A DNA stretch of 64,000 nucleotides from NCBI GenBank assembly GCA_018823415.1, contig JAHJIN010000194.1:1-64000 (forward strand), read 5' to 3'. Numbering within the stretch: the first letter of the stretch is position 1; every line of letters starts with the position of its first letter. The stretch is from Chloroflexota bacterium (lineage in GTDB: Bacteria > Chloroflexota > JAHJIN01). The notes under the pieces are model-generated. The model searched no databases, was not told where the DNA came from, and saw only the letters and a program-made list of their open reading frames with translations. The translations under genes were made by a program, and so were the position numbers. This document shows, one piece after another, positions 8,443-20,787 of this stretch.

Positions 8443-9609
8443 TCAAAGTATCTCGTCCAACGACCCAAACATCACCGCCTGCCGGCCCAGCGTGGGCAGA
8501 TAGGTGGCGGCCTTGCCGCTGTTGGTGGCCGTGCGGGCAATGCCCATCTCTTCGATGGGGGCGACGACCATGCAGGTGTCGCACAGCACGTGCCCCCCGG
8601 CCGCCTCGATGGCGGCGATAGCCTCGGCGGCGGCCGGGTCCCCGGCCACGGCGCGAGAGGTGCAGACCCACAGGCGCCGGCCGCCCAGGCCGTGCTGCAC
8701 CCGGTCGGCTATCGCGCGCAGTTCGTCAACCGAGCAATGTGGGCAACCCAGGGCCACGAGTTCCGGGGCGTCGGTGGTATTCAAGGCGCGCCGCACGGCG
8801 TCCAGGTCGGCCTCGTTCACCACCAGCCGGTCCGGCTCCGCTGCCAGTCGCCACTCCGGGGTGATGCCCTCCACAAAATACAACGCCACGGACCCGCTAG
8901 CGGCCATTGCCGCGCCCAGCGCCTTGAGCTGGTCAGCCCCGGCAGCGGGGATGCTGGTAAACGCCGGGATGCGCCCCCCGGCCAGCCGGCCCACGTGCAC
9001 GCCCAGCGCGCCAAAATCGGCCGCGTCGAGCAGGGGCGCGCGGACCTCCACCACCAGGCTGGCCGTGCGGTTCTCGTCCAGGTGCAGACCCCAGGCCGGC
9101 GTCCGGCCGCAGATGGCTGCCGCCAGGGCGCTGATGCCGCTCTCGCGGTTGGTGCGCGCCCCCAGCACCGAGTTGGCATAACTCACGGCGCTGCTCTCGG
9201 CCCAGGCCACGTGCTCGCCGGGAGCAGGGACGATGCCGGCCAGATAGGGCGTGCAGGTGGCGGTGAGGGCCACGCCCATGCGCTCATAAGCAGCAATGAT
9301 GCACAGTTGCTTGTCAGCAAAGGTTTCGGGCACGCCCATCTCGCGCCAGCGCTGCAGGTCCATGCCGCAGGGGTTGAGAAACGCCGGCGCCACCACGCGC
9401 GCGCCCTCGTCGCCAAAGCCAGTCAGGAATTCCAGCCCGGCGTCGCCTACCGTCTTGTAGCTGACGCCGCTGATCTGGGCGCTGGACACCGGCACCAGCC
9501 GCTCGGCGCCAAAGATATCGCCCAATGTGACCAGGATGCGCATGGCCTTGGCGGTGGCGGGGCCACGCGCGCCATCCAGCATGGCGCGTTCGTCATCTGT
9601 CAGCTGCAT
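8443..9609 (-). CDS. Aconitase X catalytic (large) domain protein
   Basis: 388 residues of the aconitase X family (formerly DUF521). Visible features are VSSAQISGVSYKTVGDAG, NPCGMDL, CTPYLAG and GCPHCSVDEL, the last containing one of the cysteines expected to hold the iron-sulfur cluster. Known members include archaeal phosphomevalonate dehydratase and bacterial cis-3-hydroxy-L-proline dehydratase. Most work with a small swivel domain, either fused or encoded next door. No swivel domain is fused here and none is visible in the neighbouring genes. The start overlaps the end of the upstream YfhO gene by 17 bases. The substrate is unknown; a dehydratase role is inferred from family. Confidence 0.8.
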   Translation of the reverse strand: MQLTDDERAMLDGARGPATAKAMRILVTLGDIFGAERLVPVSSAQISGVSYKTVGDAGLEFLTGFGDEGARVVAPAFLNPCGMDLQRWREMGVPETFADKQLCIIAAYERMGVALTATCTPYLAGIVPAPGEHVAWAESSAVSYANSVLGARTNRESGISALAAAICGRTPAWGLHLDENRTASLVVEVRAPLLDAADFGALGVHVGRLAGGRIPAFTSIPAAGADQLKALGAAMAASGSVALYFVEGITPEWRLAAEPDRLVVNEADLDAVRRALNTTDAPELVALGCPHCSVDELRAIADRVQHGLGGRRLWVCTSRAVAGDPAAAEAIAAIEAAGGHVLCDTCMVVAPIEEMGIARTATNSGKAATYLPTLGRQAVMFGSLDEIL

Positions 9610-12328
9610 GTGTATCTACCTCTGTGGATCGGGTTGACAATCCGCCCCACTTGGACCAGCCGGCCGCAGCCACCAGCCCCAGAACCACCACCGCCAGCGT
9701 GCCGCCGCTGATCAGCAAACCCAGGTCCCAGCGCGTGGGCCGGTACGTGAACTCGACGCGATGGGCGCCAGCCGGCACCGCCACGGCCCGCAGCAGGTAG
9801 TTGGCCCGCTCGATGGGGGCCTCGGCGCCGTCGACCGTGGCGCGCCAGCCGGGGTACCACGTGTCCGACAGGACCAGATAGCCCGGCGCGGCGAGGGTGG
9901 CGGATACGACGACGTGCTCTGGTTCGTAGGTCAGGATGTTGATTTCTGCCCTTCCCTGGCTGTCCGCTGGGAGAGAGGGAGCCTGCGCACCAACCAGCAC
10001 CACCTCACGGGCCGGGTCAAAAACCGGGTCGGACAGGGCCGCCAGCGCGGCGTCATCGTCCAGCACCATGCGAGCGGCGGGAACCACATAGGCCCGAGGC
10101 AAGCAGTCCAGGTTCTCGTATATTTTCACGTCGCCGTCGTGGACGCGGCTGAAATGCCCGCCGGTGGAGACGATGAGGGGCCAGTATGCACCCACGCTGC
10201 GGTCAATGAGGGTGAGCCCGCGCAGGTGCAGCGTGCCGATTTCCAGCAGTGATTCGACGCGAACCTCGGCCGGGGTGATGGTGGCCGGCAGCGACCACAG
10301 GGCATGGTAATAGCTGGCGGCCGGGTCGTCGCGCCACGTGGCGACCGGCCGGGCCGCTCCGGCGGTGCGTGCGTTGGCTGTGTCGGCGCCGGCCCGCAGG
10401 GTGTATGTGTAGACCTCGCCCCCGGTCGTGGTCAGCGTGAGCCGGGCCACCGGCGCGCCATCGAGCAGGTCGGTCGCGCCGTCCAGGGCCGAGACAATGC
10501 CCACGGCATTCGTGGGAAAGGAGATGAGGCCCTGGGCCATCGTCGTGGGTACGGCCGTGGGTCCCAGCACCGCCGCGTGCCCCAGGTCATAGTACACGCC
10601 GTCCACCCAGGCGTCGTGGACCTTGTCGGCGATGACGTAGCGGACGTTCAGCAGCGAGAGGAGCCGGCCCGGCGGTACTTCGTGGATCTGGTCGCGGAGC
10701 CGGCCGTCCACGCTCACCGCCTCCGCCGGCACGAACAATTCTTCCAGGCGCACGAACCGGGCCAGAGGCAGCACCCCGCCGTCATAGCCGTCCACGCTGC
10801 TGAGCCGATAGTGCAGCGGCAGGTTGGCCGTCAGGGCCTCCTTGTACTTGGTGGCGACGATGAAATCGTAGGTCTGGGCCTTGGAGATCTGCGGCCAGAA
10901 AATAGCGCGCAGCTCGTGGACGTCGCCGGGGTCAAAGGCAAACTCGGTGAGGCTCCAGAAGCGGTCGATGCCGCCGGTGTTGAGCAGATGCGCCACGGCC
11001 GGCCGCAACGAGGTATATGCCTCCGGCGCGGTGGGCCGGTTGTAGGGCAGCGCCTGGCTGGCGACGAACAACTCGACGACCAGGATGGTAGCGATGACCG
11101 GCCCACTTGCCACGAATCGCACGGATTTTCTCTGTGCCAATTCGTGAAATTCGTGGCTCAAGTAGTCTACCCCCAGCCCGGCCAGCAGCGCCACGCCAAA
11201 CGAGTACAGGAACAGCCAGCGGGCCGGGACCCTGAACAACGCGAACCCCGGCACCACACGATAGGCCAAAAAGTAGAGCGGGTTATAGCGCCCCAGCGCC
11301 AGCGACAGGGCCAGCAGTGCGAACAGCACCCAGAACCAGACGCGGGCGTCGCGGCGCCCCCGGACCAGCGCCCAGACCGCCAGTGCCAGCGCTGTCAATC
11401 CCACATAGCCCACGAATTCGCCGGCCAGTTGCGCGTCCGGCAGGTAATTGGGCAACAGCGCCGCCGGCAGGTTCCACGGCTCCAGCGAGAACGACGTGGC
11501 GGCCTGGTAGCTCATCCCCCCGCCCCGGATGGACAAGCCCGACAGCTCCAGCGTGGGGAGCAGTTGTACGGCGCCGGTGCCAGTGCCCACGATGCCGACG
11601 ACGATGAGCAGGCCCGTCACAACCGCGAGACGGCGGAGTAGACGAGTGCGGGGGTGTGGGAGAATCCTCCCCCCCTCGGAGAGGGCGAGAAACAGCGCAT
11701 ACAACCCCAGCGCCGCCAGGCTCAGGTACGATTCCTGCGTGTGCCCGGCCAGTAATTGCACGCCCACCGCCAGGCCGGTCAGCAGCGCCAGAGGGATGCT
11801 GCGTCGTCGCCAGGATTGATGGAACAGCAGGAGGATGAGGGGCAGCCACGCCACCGCGTTGAGCTGGTTGATGTGGCTCACCTGCGCCCCCACGAACCCG
11901 CCCAGCGCAAAAACCGCCGCCGCCGCGAACGCCCCCCAGCGTCCCAGCCCCACACTGACCCGCGCAAAGGCGTAGGTGACCGCCGCCAACAGCGCCACGT
12001 GAAGCAGGATTGAGGCGTTCAGCGCCCGGGTGACTGGTTCCACCAGCAAATAGACAGCGTTCAGCGGATACAGCACCGCCGTCTGGATGTTGGCGAAAAA
12101 CGGCGCACCCAGGAACAGATACGGATTCCACAGTGGGAATCGCCCGGCCCCCAGCGCCGCTGCTGCGTGCTCACGATACGGGTAAAAGTACGTGAACACG
12201 TCGAAATCCACCAGGATCAGGTTGGTGAAGGCCAGTCGCCAGAAAAAGACCAGGACCAGGGCGATGAGGGCCAGGATAGAGAGCGAGTCAGGGATGCGTT
12301 TCATCGTCTTGTACCAGCCATCTCTCAT
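9593..12328 (-). CDS. YfhO-family integral membrane protein
   Basis: 911 residues. An N-terminal helix is followed by a loop with LVDFDVFTYFYPYREHAA, the acidic first loop of YfhO/GT-C proteins, then GRFPLWNPYLFLGAPFFAN, which is characteristic of YfhO. About a dozen helices run to residue ~400. A long extracytoplasmic region ends in a beta domain with DTWYPGWRATVDG and a last helix near residue 880. YfhO of Bacillus is involved in glycosylating lipoteichoic acid; the acceptor here is unknown. Starts at 12328 or 12304 (MKRIPD) are both possible because neither has a good ribosome site. Confidence 0.8.
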   Translation of the reverse strand: MRDGWYKTMKRIPDSLSILALIALVLVFFWRLAFTNLILVDFDVFTYFYPYREHAAAALGAGRFPLWNPYLFLGAPFFANIQTAVLYPLNAVYLLVEPVTRALNASILLHVALLAAVTYAFARVSVGLGRWGAFAAAAVFALGGFVGAQVSHINQLNAVAWLPLILLLFHQSWRRRSIPLALLTGLAVGVQLLAGHTQESYLSLAALGLYALFLALSEGGRILPHPRTRLLRRLAVVTGLLIVVGIVGTGTGAVQLLPTLELSGLSIRGGGMSYQAATSFSLEPWNLPAALLPNYLPDAQLAGEFVGYVGLTALALAVWALVRGRRDARVWFWVLFALLALSLALGRYNPLYFLAYRVVPGFALFRVPARWLFLYSFGVALLAGLGVDYLSHEFHELAQRKSVRFVASGPVIATILVVELFVASQALPYNRPTAPEAYTSLRPAVAHLLNTGGIDRFWSLTEFAFDPGDVHELRAIFWPQISKAQTYDFIVATKYKEALTANLPLHYRLSSVDGYDGGVLPLARFVRLEELFVPAEAVSVDGRLRDQIHEVPPGRLLSLLNVRYVIADKVHDAWVDGVYYDLGHAAVLGPTAVPTTMAQGLISFPTNAVGIVSALDGATDLLDGAPVARLTLTTTGGEVYTYTLRAGADTANARTAGAARPVATWRDDPAASYYHALWSLPATITPAEVRVESLLEIGTLHLRGLTLIDRSVGAYWPLIVSTGGHFSRVHDGDVKIYENLDCLPRAYVVPAARMVLDDDAALAALSDPVFDPAREVVLVGAQAPSLPADSQGRAEINILTYEPEHVVVSATLAAPGYLVLSDTWYPGWRATVDGAEAPIERANYLLRAVAVPAGAHRVEFTYRPTRWDLGLLISGGTLAVVVLGLVAAAGWSKWGGLSTRSTEVDTHAADR

Positions 12329-12369
12329 GTACTGCCGACCACTGACATTGTACAGACGGCGGTCCGCCG

Positions 12370-13809
12370 TCAGCGGTCATAGCTATAGATGTGTACGCCC
12401 CAGAACCGGGCGACGGTGCGCAGGTCCCACAGGCCATGCTGCGCGGCGCACTCGGCGGCAATGGCATCGGCCTGGCGAGGGCCATCGGCCACGCGCACGT
12501 CATAGGGCACCACCAGCCGGACGTTGCTGGCAGCCGCGAGTTGCGCCGGGAGCGCCGGGTCATCGACCAGCACCCCGGCGTTGCCATCCCCATTATACCA
12601 CACCACGGGCCGCAGTGAGAACTGGCTGGCGTGGACAACCAGATCGCCGGGGTCGGTGCGTTCCCAGAGCCACGCGGCGGCGGCCCGGGTGTCCGGCGGG
12701 CGATAGGCCGGGTACGTGAACAGTATGACCAGCGACGCCAGGGACGCGAGCACCAGACCGGCCAGCACCACCGACCTGAGCGCGCGCCCCGGCAGCGCCG
12801 TGACCCCGCGAGCCACCAGCAGCCAGAAGGCCGGCAGGCACACGGCAAAATAGCGCGGCTCGAACACCGATGGCCCGGCCAGCGAGACCGCATAGGCCAG
12901 CGCCACCGGGACGATGAGCCAGAGCACGGGCAACCAGACGGGCCGTCCATAACCGCCGCCCGCCAACCGCCGACTACCAGCAACCAGCACGGCGAGCAAT
13001 GCCACCACGCACCCGGCCCCCACAACCTTGACTGCGAAATCCGCCGGCGTCGCCGTGGCCGGGCGTGGCGTCACGGCATAGAACGCCAGCGTCTGCGCCA
13101 CCCGGCCCACGGCCGCCAGCGACGGCGGCGGGATCCAGAACCCGGCCCTCACCCGGCCGATCTGGTCGAGGAGAGCCGGGAGCCAGGGCATAAGGAATAT
13201 CGTGATAGCCAGGGTGGAACCCAGAGCGTACAACGTATTGCGTGATCTAGACCACGTAATACGCAAAACGTAAAACGCAAAAGCAATGAGGACAAGGGCC
13301 GCGTAATAGTGCGCGTAGAGGGCCAGGACTGCCAGGATGACGTAGGCGACCCACCAGCGCGCCCGGCGCTCCCTGGTAGCGCGGAGCAGGGCATACGCTG
13401 CCAGGGCCAGCAGGAGCACGACCAGTGGGTACATCCGGGCTTCCCGGGCCTGGGCCACGGCCAGCGATGAGAGGGTCGCCAGCAGCGCCGCTGCCAGCCC
13501 GGTCCGGCGATCCCACAGCCATCGTCCCAGTGCGTACATGACCGGCACCAGCGCTGCGCCGGCCAGCACCGACGGCAGCCGCGCCCACATGTCGCTGTGC
13601 GGCCCCAGCGCCAGCCAGCCGTGCAACAGCAGATAATACAGCGGCGGGTGCACGTCTCGGACGATGGCCGGGAGCACATCGGACAGGGGCTGGGTCGCCA
13701 CCCACAGGCCATACGCGTCGTCGTGGGTGACGCTCCAAGCACCCAGGCCCCCGGCGCGCAGGGCCAGGGCCAGCAGGATCACTAGCAGCAACAGCAGGCG
13801 ATACTTCAC
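12370..13809 (-). CDS. GT39/ArnT-like membrane glycosyltransferase
   Basis: 479 residues with a GT-C fold. The first helix is followed by SVTHDDAYGLW, giving the catalytic Asp-Asp of the dolichyl- or undecaprenyl-phosphate mannosyltransferase/ArnT group, and then DVHPPLYYLLLHGWLALG, a strong family signature. About ten more helices follow; the C-terminal ~110 residues lie outside the membrane. The long open frame runs up to 13962, but GTG 13809 is preferred: GAGGAG lies 7 bases upstream and a consensus promoter (13831-13859) ends just before it. The enzyme likely uses a polyprenyl-phosphate sugar donor at the outer face of the membrane; acceptor unknown. Confidence 0.85.
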   Translation of the reverse strand: MKYRLLLLLVILLALALRAGGLGAWSVTHDDAYGLWVATQPLSDVLPAIVRDVHPPLYYLLLHGWLALGPHSDMWARLPSVLAGAALVPVMYALGRWLWDRRTGLAAALLATLSSLAVAQAREARMYPLVVLLLALAAYALLRATRERRARWWVAYVILAVLALYAHYYAALVLIAFAFYVLRITWSRSRNTLYALGSTLAITIFLMPWLPALLDQIGRVRAGFWIPPPSLAAVGRVAQTLAFYAVTPRPATATPADFAVKVVGAGCVVALLAVLVAGSRRLAGGGYGRPVWLPVLWLIVPVALAYAVSLAGPSVFEPRYFAVCLPAFWLLVARGVTALPGRALRSVVLAGLVLASLASLVILFTYPAYRPPDTRAAAAWLWERTDPGDLVVHASQFSLRPVVWYNGDGNAGVLVDDPALPAQLAAASNVRLVVPYDVRVADGPRQADAIAAECAAQHGLWDLRTVARFWGVHIYSYDR

Positions 13810-13830
13810 GCGGCGCTCCTCACCGGCGGC

Positions 13831-13859
13831 ATTGTAGCAGAGCCTCGCGTCGATGTCAA
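13831..13859 (-). promoter_or_regulatory. Sigma70-type promoter for the GT39-like gene
   Basis: On the minus strand TTGACA (13854-13859) and TACAAT (13831-13836) are separated by 17 bases. The predicted transcript starts near 13824 and gives a leader of about 15 bases holding the GAGGAG ribosome site. This placement also argues against the longer open frame starting at 13962. Confidence 0.65.
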
Positions 13860-13921
13860 CGCGCTGCCCCCCCTTTACAGAATGCCTCCCAACGTGTAAA
13901 ATAGAGGGGCGGGGTTGCACG

Positions 13922-13971
13922 ATACCACAACATCTAGAATGACACGCACGTCCCCATACCACAACTTGTGG
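13922..13971. repeat. Two 10-bp direct repeats, the second inside a palindrome, upstream of gyrB
   Basis: ATACCACAAC occurs at 13922-13931 and 13956-13965, 34 bases apart. The second copy runs into the palindrome CCACAACTTGTGG (13959-13971), which ends 12 bases before the gyrB -35 box. This placement would suit a regulator-binding site, but no regulator is implied by the sequence. The rest of the region between the divergent promoters (13860-13983) shows nothing else. Confidence 0.35.
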
Positions 13972-13983
13972 CCATTCACGCTA

Positions 13984-14012
13984 TTGCCAAATTAGAACAT
14001 TTGTGCTATAAT
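13984..14012 (+). promoter_or_regulatory. Sigma70-type promoter for gyrB-gyrA
   Basis: TTGCCA (13984-13989), 17 bases, then a perfect TATAAT (14007-14012). Transcription should start near 14019, leaving a leader of about 25 bases that contains AGGAGG (14033-14038), 5 bases before ATG 14044. Confidence 0.75.
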
Positions 14013-14043
14013 AGGGTTGGAGGACTTGCTCCAGGAGGCTGCC

Positions 14044-16092
14044 ATGCCCGCCAAAACCTATGATACCGAAGACATCCAGGTTCTCGATTACCCCGAGAAC
14101 ATCCAGCGCCGGCCCGGCATGTACGTCGGCGGGACCGGGCTGGACGCTCTGCACCACCTGGCCTTTGAACTGGTGGACAATGCCGTGGACGAGGCCCTGG
14201 CCGGCGCGTGCCAGCACATCCGCCTGGAACTATTGCCAGATGGTGCGCTCAGCGTAGACGATGACGGGCGCGGCATCCCGGTGGGTATGCACCAGGAGAA
14301 AAAGAAACCCACCCTGGAGCTGGTCTTTACCGAACTGCACACTGGCGGCAAGTTCAAAGAAGGCAGTTATTCCACCTCGGGCGGCCTACACGGCGTCGGC
14401 GTCAAGGCTACCAATGCCCTGTCGGAATGGCTGGAGGTGCGCGTGCGCCGCGATGGCGTGATCTATTCCCAGCGGTACGAAAACGGACTGCCGGTCACGC
14501 CGGTCCAAATCCTCGACCCGGCCACCGACCAGCCTGTCGGTCAGGTGGGCGACAAGGACGAGGCCAAGGTCATCAAGGCCCACGCCAACAAAAAGCTGGG
14601 CACCGGCTCGCTCATCACCTTCAAGCCCAGCGCCCGGTTTATGGACGTGACCGATTTCGATTTTGACACGCTGACCCGGCGCTTGCAGGTCATTGCCTTT
14701 TTGCTGCCCGGCATATCGGTCGAGGTAACCGATAGCCGCAAGCGCAAATCCCGGGCCAAGACCTTTCGCTACGCCGGTGGGCTGGTGGAATATGTCCGCT
14801 GGCTCAACGAAAGCCGCCGGGCCATCCATCGCACCCCCATCGAGATCAGCGGGCAGCAGAATGGGACAAGCATCGAGGCCGTGTTCCAGTGGCACACCAG
14901 CGTGGACGACTCGGAGATCGTCTCGTTCGTCAACACCATCCCCACGCCGGACGGCGGCAAGCATGTGGCCGGCTTCAAGAGCGCCGTCACCAAGGCCATC
15001 AACCAGTTCGCCACTGAAAAAAAGCTGGGCAAAGACAAGGGCGAGGCGGCCATTCGGGGCGCCGACACGCTAGCCGGCCTCACGGCGGTCCTCAAGATTT
15101 CCATGCACGACCCGCATTTCACCAGCCAAACCAAGACCTGCCTGGCCTCCGACAGCGTGCAGGGCATCGTCCACAGCATCGTCTATGAGGGCCTGCTGGA
15201 GATGCTCCGCAAAAAGATGCCGCTGGGCAAGACCATCGTGCAGCAGGCACAGGCGGCGGCCCAGGCCCGGGTCGCGGCCAGCAAGGCCCGGTCCCTGGTC
15301 ATCCGGCGCAGCGTGCTGGACGCCGCCGACTCGGGTCTGCCCGGCAAGTTGGCCGATGTGACCAAAGGCATGCCCACCGAGGACACCGTCCTCTATATCG
15401 TTGAGGGCGACAGCGCCGGCGGCTCGTGCAAGATGGCCCGGGACCGGCGCCACCACGCCATCCTGCCCCTGCGCGGCAAGCCTCTCAACGTGGAAGGCGT
15501 CAAGCTCACCCGGTTGCTGAGCAACAACGAGATCAAGGCCATCATTGCCGCCGTGGGCGGCGGCGTGGGCGCCGACTTTGACGTGTCGGACGTGCGCTAT
15601 GGCGGCGTGGCCATCCTGGTGGACGCCGACGTGGACGGCGACCACATCCGCACTCTGCTCTACACGCTGTTCTGGCGATACATGCGCCCGCTGTTCGAGA
15701 ACGGCAAGCTATACGTGGCCGTGGCCCCCCTCTATATGCTGCGCAAGGGCAAACAGACGCGCTATGCCTACACGGACCGCGAGCGGGATGCGGTCCTGGA
15801 GCAATGGGGCCGCAACGGGGTGAGCATCCAGCGCTACAAGGGACTGGGCGAGATGAACCCGGAGCAGTTGCGCGAGACCGTCTTTCAAATCGGCGACAAT
15901 GGCCCATTCAACGAGAGCCTACACCGGGTTACGGTAGAAGACGTTCACCACGCCAACCAGCTCATCAGTACCCTCATGGGCCGCTCGGCCAAGGACCGCC
16001 GGAGCTGGCTGCTGGAACGCTGGCGCGAAGAAGACGCTGAAAACGGCGAGAACGGCGACGACGAAGAAAACGGCAACGGGGACGAGGAATAG
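14044..16092 (+). CDS. gyrB: DNA gyrase subunit B (type IIA topoisomerase ATPase subunit)
   Basis: 682 residues. The GHKL ATPase domain shows RRPGMYVG, FELVDNAVDEAL, DDDGRGIPVG and GGLHGVGVKATNALSEW. The TOPRIM domain shows VEGDSAGG, PLRGKPLNVE and DADVDGDHIRTLL, and the C-terminal QRYKGLGEMNPEQL closes it. It hydrolyses ATP to drive strand passage with the A subunit encoded directly downstream. ATG 14044 follows AGGAGG by 5 bases. An upstream TTG at 14017 lies at the predicted transcription start, so it is not used. The end is acidic and low-complexity (Glu/Asn/Gly-rich). ParE cannot be excluded from sequence B alone, but the partner has a GyrA-box-like motif. Confidence 0.93.
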   Translation: MPAKTYDTEDIQVLDYPENIQRRPGMYVGGTGLDALHHLAFELVDNAVDEALAGACQHIRLELLPDGALSVDDDGRGIPVGMHQEKKKPTLELVFTELHTGGKFKEGSYSTSGGLHGVGVKATNALSEWLEVRVRRDGVIYSQRYENGLPVTPVQILDPATDQPVGQVGDKDEAKVIKAHANKKLGTGSLITFKPSARFMDVTDFDFDTLTRRLQVIAFLLPGISVEVTDSRKRKSRAKTFRYAGGLVEYVRWLNESRRAIHRTPIEISGQQNGTSIEAVFQWHTSVDDSEIVSFVNTIPTPDGGKHVAGFKSAVTKAINQFATEKKLGKDKGEAAIRGADTLAGLTAVLKISMHDPHFTSQTKTCLASDSVQGIVHSIVYEGLLEMLRKKMPLGKTIVQQAQAAAQARVAASKARSLVIRRSVLDAADSGLPGKLADVTKGMPTEDTVLYIVEGDSAGGSCKMARDRRHHAILPLRGKPLNVEGVKLTRLLSNNEIKAIIAAVGGGVGADFDVSDVRYGGVAILVDADVDGDHIRTLLYTLFWRYMRPLFENGKLYVAVAPLYMLRKGKQTRYAYTDRERDAVLEQWGRNGVSIQRYKGLGEMNPEQLRETVFQIGDNGPFNESLHRVTVEDVHHANQLISTLMGRSAKDRRSWLLERWREEDAENGENGDDEENGNGDEE

Positions 16093-16108
16093 CCCCCACC
16101 CACCCCCT

Positions 16109-16133
16109 CCCCTCCCCCATGTTGGGGGAGGGG
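16109..16133 (+). other. Hairpin between gyrB and gyrA
   Basis: CCCCTCCCCCA (16109-16119) and TGGGGGAGGGG (16123-16133) form a perfect 11-bp stem with a 3-base loop, 17 bases after the gyrB stop. No T-tract follows, so full termination is unlikely. It may reduce read-through or protect the upstream transcript. Confidence 0.6.
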
Positions 16134-16150
16134 CCAGTTGAGGAACCACC

Positions 16151-20140
<3,990 letters not shown>

Positions 20141-20156
20141 CTGATCCATCTCCAAA

Positions 20157-20195
20157 GGCCCGGTTTCTCGCCTATGGCGGGAGCCGGGCTTTTTT
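20157..20195 (+). terminator. Intrinsic terminator of the gyrBA operon
   Basis: GCCCGG (20158-20163) pairs with CCGGGC (20184-20189), with an inner CTCGCC/GGCGGGA stem, and is followed by six T residues (20190-20195). It lies 17 bases after the gyrA stop and 4 bases before the convergent end of the hydrogenase operon. Confidence 0.9.
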
Positions 20196-20198
20196 GTA

Positions 20199-20714
20199 CT
20201 AGGGCTCTGACAGGGACGGCTGGTAGATGGCCCAGATGCGCGCCACGGCCGGGGCCACACCGGCAGCCGTTTGCGGGGACAAACCCACCCCAAAATCCAG
20301 GTCGTGGGCGCGGATGGAGAGGAGCGTACCGGCCGGGTGCCCCCCATAGAGTTGGTGGGCCATCGCCAGTACGGTATTGGGGCTGAGTTGGTGCGACACA
20401 ATGCCCGGGCGCGCCTGGGGCGGCACCGGCACCTCGCGGATCAGCGCTTCGTGGGTGCTGATGTGCGCGTCCACAAATACCACGTGATCATAGTCGGCCG
20501 CGATTTCGGCCAGATCGGGCGTGAGCTGATACACGTGTCCGGTGTCCAGCACTGCGCCGTCGGTTGCACCGGCGGCGCGCTCTTCCAGGCCATCGGTATC
20601 GTGGGGGTCAATGAGTGAGTGGCCCTGTTGCTCACGCAAGGTGTTGATCACGTGCAAGGCCACGCCATCGTCGCGCCGGTCCACATTGCCAAAGCCCAGG
20701 ACAAGTAATCGCAT
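20199..20714 (-). CDS. [NiFe]-hydrogenase maturation protease
   Basis: 171 residues of the HyaD/HybD/HycI peptidase family, which removes the C-terminal peptide of the large subunit after nickel insertion. LLVLGFGNVDRRDDGVALHV contains the family's G-x-G-N and Asp-Asp-Gly motif, and FVDAH supplies a second expected metal ligand. The ATG at 20714 is chosen over an upstream TTG at 20729, as the family starts immediately before the glycine motif; a GAGAG lies about 8 bases upstream. It is the last gene of the hydrogenase operon, matching the processing site in the adjacent large subunit. No hypA-F genes lie in the window. Confidence 0.9.
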   Translation of the reverse strand: MRLLVLGFGNVDRRDDGVALHVINTLREQQGHSLIDPHDTDGLEERAAGATDGAVLDTGHVYQLTPDLAEIAADYDHVVFVDAHISTHEALIREVPVPPQARPGIVSHQLSPNTVLAMAHQLYGGHPAGTLLSIRAHDLDFGVGLSPQTAAGVAPAVARIWAIYQPSLSEP

Positions 20715-20737
20715 CACGTTTTCTCTCAAGGATAATG

Positions 20738-20766
20738 AGCAGGGGCGACGTTGCGTCGCCCCTGCT
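20738..20766. repeat. 13-bp-arm palindrome (GGGGCGACG type)
   Basis: AGCAGGGGCGACG (20738-20750), TTG, then CGTCGCCCCTGCT (20754-20766) is a perfect hairpin between the large-subunit gene and the protease gene, with no T-tract in operon direction. Two similar GGGGCG palindromes occur at 61111 and 61157, so it belongs to a repeated hairpin type. It could partly uncouple or process the 3' end of the operon transcript. Confidence 0.7.
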
Positions 20767-20787
20767 TGATTGAGTGGCTGGTGCGGT

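Noticed and set aside
10304-11641. 445-codon plus-strand open frame
   Set aside because: Lies antisense within the YfhO-type gene; low-complexity Arg/Gly/Gln composition and no family motif. Typical shadow frame of GC-rich DNA.
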